This document shows, in pieces, positions 33,647 through 34,643 of a stretch of DNA of 34,643 nucleotides (position 1 is the first letter of the stretch; each line of letters begins with the position of its first letter). The notes under the pieces are model-generated. The model searched no databases. It was not told the DNA's origin and saw nothing but the letters and a program-made list of their open reading frames with translations. Made by a program: the position numbers and the translations under genes. Source of the stretch: Conidiobolus incongruus B7586 (Eukaryota; Entomophthoromycota; Entomophthoromycetes; Entomophthorales; Conidiobolaceae). The stretch lies in assembly GCA_000697335.1 (NCBI GenBank), contig JNEM01014917.1:1-34643 (forward strand). The letters run 5' to 3'.

Positions 33647-33832
33647 TTTATTTATCTTTTGCATTTGCAAACACAAATCTATCAAATACAAAATATTTTG
33701 ATTTAAACACTGAACTAGAAATTGTGAATTTATTATTTAATAAAAGATTTATAAGTATTATTAAACTTTAGTATTACTTTGTAATTTAAATAATGGGAAT
33801 TTTTTGCAATTGAAAAAAATTATACATTTTAA
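33647..33832. other. Spacer between tRNA-Thr relic and repeat copy 4
   Basis: AT-rich DNA of 186 bp that would be the 5' flank of the tRNA-like relic. No other element is visible. Confidence 0.4.
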
Positions 33833-34643
33833 TATATAAAAAGTAAAAATAAATATACAATATAAAATTAATAATTTCTTTTATTTCTAATAACTTTTTG
33901 CTATACTTTTAACAAAGATCTAATATCTAAATAATAGTTCTTTTTATTAAAAACTAAAATTTGATATTTTACAAACCAATTAAATTTTCCTGTAGAAATT
34001 TTTTTTCTTATAAGCTAGTTTTTTAATTGCTTAAAACTATTATAATTACATAAGCTATAATCTAAAGAATATATTAAATATAGTAGTTTTTTCTAATTAT
34101 TTTTAATTAGAAAATTTTTTACAACTTTATATTTATATATTTTATAATTATCATATAAAATAATAAGTTTTCTTAAATTATATTAAGAATACTAATTTAA
34201 AATAATTTTATTTAAAAAAATATAAAGTTTATGATTAATTAATTTTCCTTTAAGAATTAAATAAAAATAGTATATACTATTATAATTTATTATAATAATT
34301 TATATTTACTTATTAATAAAGTATTTATTTAAAGAAATTTGTAAAAGTGGTTAATTGAATTTAATTTAATATTTTAATTTATGTTTTAATAAAAGATTAT
34401 ATAAAAAAACCAAAGATTTATTAATAATAATAATTTATTATAAAAGCTTTGGTTTTTAGTTATACTTTAATAAGTTTTGTTTAACAATAGCTATTTTAAC
34501 TTTTTTTAAGCTTTAATTAAACTATATAGTATTTATTTTATATTTTTATTAATTAATTTTAATTTAAACTTTAATATATATAAAATACTTATATAACTAA
34601 TATTAAAAAATCTTGATAATTCTTTAACTTAAATAAAAAGATA
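33833..34643 (+). repeat. Diverged dispersed AT-rich repeat, copy 4 (runs off window)
   Basis: Colinear with the first two thirds of the copy at 25140-26390, same orientation. Good blocks are TAGTTCTTTTTATTAAAAACT (near 33937), TATTTTACAAACCAATT (near 33965), TATATATTTTATAATTAT (near 34134), AAAAGATTATATAAAA (near 34391) and TTTAGTTATACTTTAATAAG (near 34456). The right end lies beyond the window. No coding frame is seen. Confidence 0.62.

Noticed and set aside
1-34643. CRISPR array, bacterial operon, Shine-Dalgarno sites or prophage
   Set aside because: Spliceosomal introns and fungal gene families show a eukaryotic nuclear genome; no regularly spaced direct repeats of CRISPR type are visible.
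1-34643. Inserted mitochondrial DNA as the source of the AT-rich tracts
   Set aside because: I see no recognisable mitochondrial protein, rRNA or clustered tRNA sequence. The high AT content is general to the intergenic DNA.

Overview
The window is a stretch of a very AT-rich fungal nuclear genome. The fungal signs are: a RAVE-complex subunit of the Rav1 family; two H+/phosphate symporters of the Pho84 family; a secreted ML-domain (NPC2-like) lipid-binding protein; a Bsd2/Ndfip-type E3 adaptor; and short introns (46-67 nt) with GTAA donors, CTAAC-like branch sites and TAG/AAG acceptors. Exons stand out because they are much less AT-rich than the surrounding DNA. I cannot place the organism below 'fungus'; the compact introns and extreme AT bias would suit an early-diverging lineage, but that is inference.

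Layout. 1-580: tail of an old dispersed repeat. 727-5466 (minus): RAV1-like gene, which I resolve into nine exons with eight small introns crowded at the 5' end (predicted 1437 aa). 5467-12376: mostly featureless AT-rich DNA holding an isolated TATA box (6059), a short secretion-signal reading frame with its own TATA box (7268-7523) and a second copy of the repeat (about 8060-8940). 12451-12933 (plus): ML-domain protein. 15215-16726 and 21537-23051 (both plus): two intronless Pi transporter paralogs, 503 and 504 aa, nearly colinear but with very different codon usage and promoters. 25140-26390: the most complete repeat copy, ending in a 31-nt hairpin. 26831-26902: tRNA-Pro-like relic. 28190-29310: decayed coding fragments on the minus strand. 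30512-31623 (minus): Bsd2/Ndfip gene with a 33-nt first exon (351 aa). 31870-32283: decayed fragments on the minus strand. 33576-33646 (minus): tRNA-Thr(AGT)-like relic. From 33833 to the window end: head of a fourth repeat copy.

Function. The recognised genes share a loose theme of membranes and ion handling: Pi/H+ import at the plasma membrane, V-ATPase assembly (which sets vacuolar pH), ubiquitin-adaptor sorting of membrane transporters, and lipid transfer. Nothing in the sequence shows that they are co-regulated. The only plausible phosphate-response site is a CACGTG box 231 bp upstream of the first transporter.

I found no convincing wholly new system. The most useful leads are the four same-orientation decayed repeats with tRNA relics near two of them, the contrasting transporter pair, the 5'-clustered introns of RAV1, a possible intron that removes the stop codon of the Bsd2-like gene, and the small secreted-peptide locus at 7338.
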